Positions 63,273 to 64,000 of a stretch of 64,000 nt of DNA are shown one piece after another (positions within the stretch are counted from its first letter, which is position 1; every line of letters begins with the position of its first letter). Source of the DNA: Saprospiraceae bacterium. Its GTDB lineage: Bacteria > Bacteroidota > Bacteroidia > Chitinophagales > Saprospiraceae. A model generated the notes under the pieces. That model ran no database searches and was not told where the DNA came from. It was given only the letters and a program-made list of their open reading frames with translations. The DNA is taken from NCBI GenBank assembly GCA_016717145.1, contig JADKGD010000002.1:248001-312000 (forward strand). Direction: 5' to 3'. The translations under genes and the position numbers were made by a program.

Positions 63273-64000
63273 TTAAAGACCAATTGTTAATAGGTCTCCA
63301 ATGTTGACATACCCTTCGGTAATACACATTAGATTGGTGCCAAATATAACATTGTTTCCCAATTTTCGATACGTATTAAGTACTTTCAGCGGTTCATCAT
63401 TGATTGCCGTCGTCTGTTGATCTATATTAATTATCATACATCTTCCACATGGTTTGAGATTGACAAAATCTGAGTTGCCTATTTTAATGTTTTTCCAAGA
63501 ATCTTCTTCATGAGGAAAATTTGAAGTTACAACAATATTAGGTCTGAAACGATTCATTAAAACAGTAGTTTGCAATTTTGTATTTAAAAACCGAAGGCTT
63601 TCTTCTCCTATAAGTAAATAGGGATATCCATCTGCAAGGCTTACATTGATATTTATATCTTTCGTTTTGTTGTGATGTTTTCTTGAAAACTCTGATTTTA
63701 TTTTTACCAGCGTTACTTTCCTTTCTAAAAGTCGGGAAAACCAGTTGTTGACATGCTCACTTACTACGTTGGTTGTGGTTACGTCATCCCAAACTTTAGT
63801 AACAATATCTTCTTCGGAAGTTTCATTTATGCCAAAAGAAATTTTTTCGCTTTTGTAATTTATGCTAATAAAATCATCTTCAATTGCGGGGATAAATAGC
63901 GCCATTTGTGTCGCAGAGCGTTGTGTTAAAAATTTATTTTCCTCATCAAGCAACATCCATCTCCTGTCGTATTCAAAGCCAGCTTCACAAGCTTTCGAGG
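63273..64000 (-). CDS. MOSC-domain protein (5' end beyond the window)
   Basis: A partial gene. The reading frame stays open past the apparent Met at 63956 to the window edge, adding ACEAGFEYDRRWMLLDEENK, which is the typical end of the MOSC N-terminal beta-barrel domain. The MOSC domain proper follows, with RFRPNIVVTS and KPCGRCMI, whose Cys is the likely sulfur- or molybdenum-ligating residue. Such proteins resemble mARC/YcbX-type molybdenum-cofactor enzymes. The substrate is unknown. Confidence 0.88.
   Translation of the reverse strand, partial: SKACEAGFEYDRRWMLLDEENKFLTQRSATQMALFIPAIEDDFISINYKSEKISFGINETSEEDIVTKVWDDVTTTNVVSEHVNNWFSRLLERKVTLVKIKSEFSRKHHNKTKDININVSLADGYPYLLIGEESLRFLNTKLQTTVLMNRFRPNIVVTSNFPHEEDSWKNIKIGNSDFVNLKPCGRCMIINIDQQTTAINDEPLKVLNTYRKLGNNVIFGTNLMCITEGYVNIGDLLTIGL

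Overview
The window looks like ordinary chromosomal DNA from a member of the Bacteroidota, most likely a Saprospiria- or Chitinophagia-like lineage. The base composition is AT-rich. There are two type IX secretion system (T9SS) proteins, PorQ and PorZ, and two further proteins with T9SS C-terminal sorting domains. There is a DUF3127 protein, Bacteroidota-style promoters (TAnnTTTG at -7 with TTG/TTTG about 17-20 nt upstream) and almost no Shine-Dalgarno sequences. The genus cannot be read from the sequence. I found no tRNA, rRNA, CRISPR array or prophage.

Layout. 1-2.4 kb: the 3' end of an unknown gene, then an IS1634-type insertion sequence (436-2084) with perfect 15-bp terminal inverted repeats. 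It is flanked by 354-bp direct repeats, so the 3' end of an alpha/beta hydrolase gene is present twice. 2.1-3.6 kb: the intact hydrolase and a hotdog thioesterase. 3.6-8.7 kb: the branched-chain amino-acid operon ilvD-ilvB-ilvN-ilvC on the minus strand. 9-11.1 kb: an acyl-CoA dehydrogenase plus an SCP2-domain protein. 11.2-13.3 kb: a 54-aa membrane microprotein, a DUF3127 protein and archaeal-type ProS. 13.5-16.4 kb: a repeat-rich secreted protein and an OmpP1/FadL-like porin. 16.4-20.6 kb: DinB-like protein, RadC, a PLP trans-sulfuration enzyme and SelO. 20.6-24.6 kb: PorQ, a MORN-repeat lipoprotein and a PpiD-like foldase. 24.8-33.6 kb: DUF3109, a Crp/Fnr regulator, DnaX, a secreted M4 metallopeptidase, a lipoprotein, a polyprenyl synthase and TrmB. 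33.7-38.6 kb: an outer-membrane barrel, SmpB, a HEAT-cyclophilin lipoprotein and a wrecked RND/MMPL transporter gene. 38.7-44.5 kb: Pgi, a small muconolactone-isomerase-like protein with a lipoprotein, a glutamate-cysteine-ligase-like/CBS fusion and a GT9 glycosyltransferase. 44.7-48.3 kb: the beta-oxidation pair FadA/FadB. 48.5-56.9 kb: a 56-aa orphan gene, GlgB, the rod-shape operon mreB-mreC-mreD-mrdA and a catalytically defective M16 protein. 57-64 kb: DnaN, NadD, PorZ, an L-domain-like T9SS cargo and a truncated MOSC protein at the window edge.

How the genes work together. Most of the window is housekeeping, with three themes. Fatty-acid use is represented by the FadL-like porin, acyl-CoA dehydrogenase with SCP2, and FadA/FadB. 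Envelope building and export is represented by Mre/PBP2, PpiD, PorQ, PorZ and T9SS cargo. Valine/isoleucine synthesis is represented by the ilv operon. I did not find a clear undescribed multi-gene system. The most informative oddities are the IS element with very long target repeats, the broken MMPL gene, two previously unlisted-type small genes (54 and 56 aa), and two unusual domain fusions.
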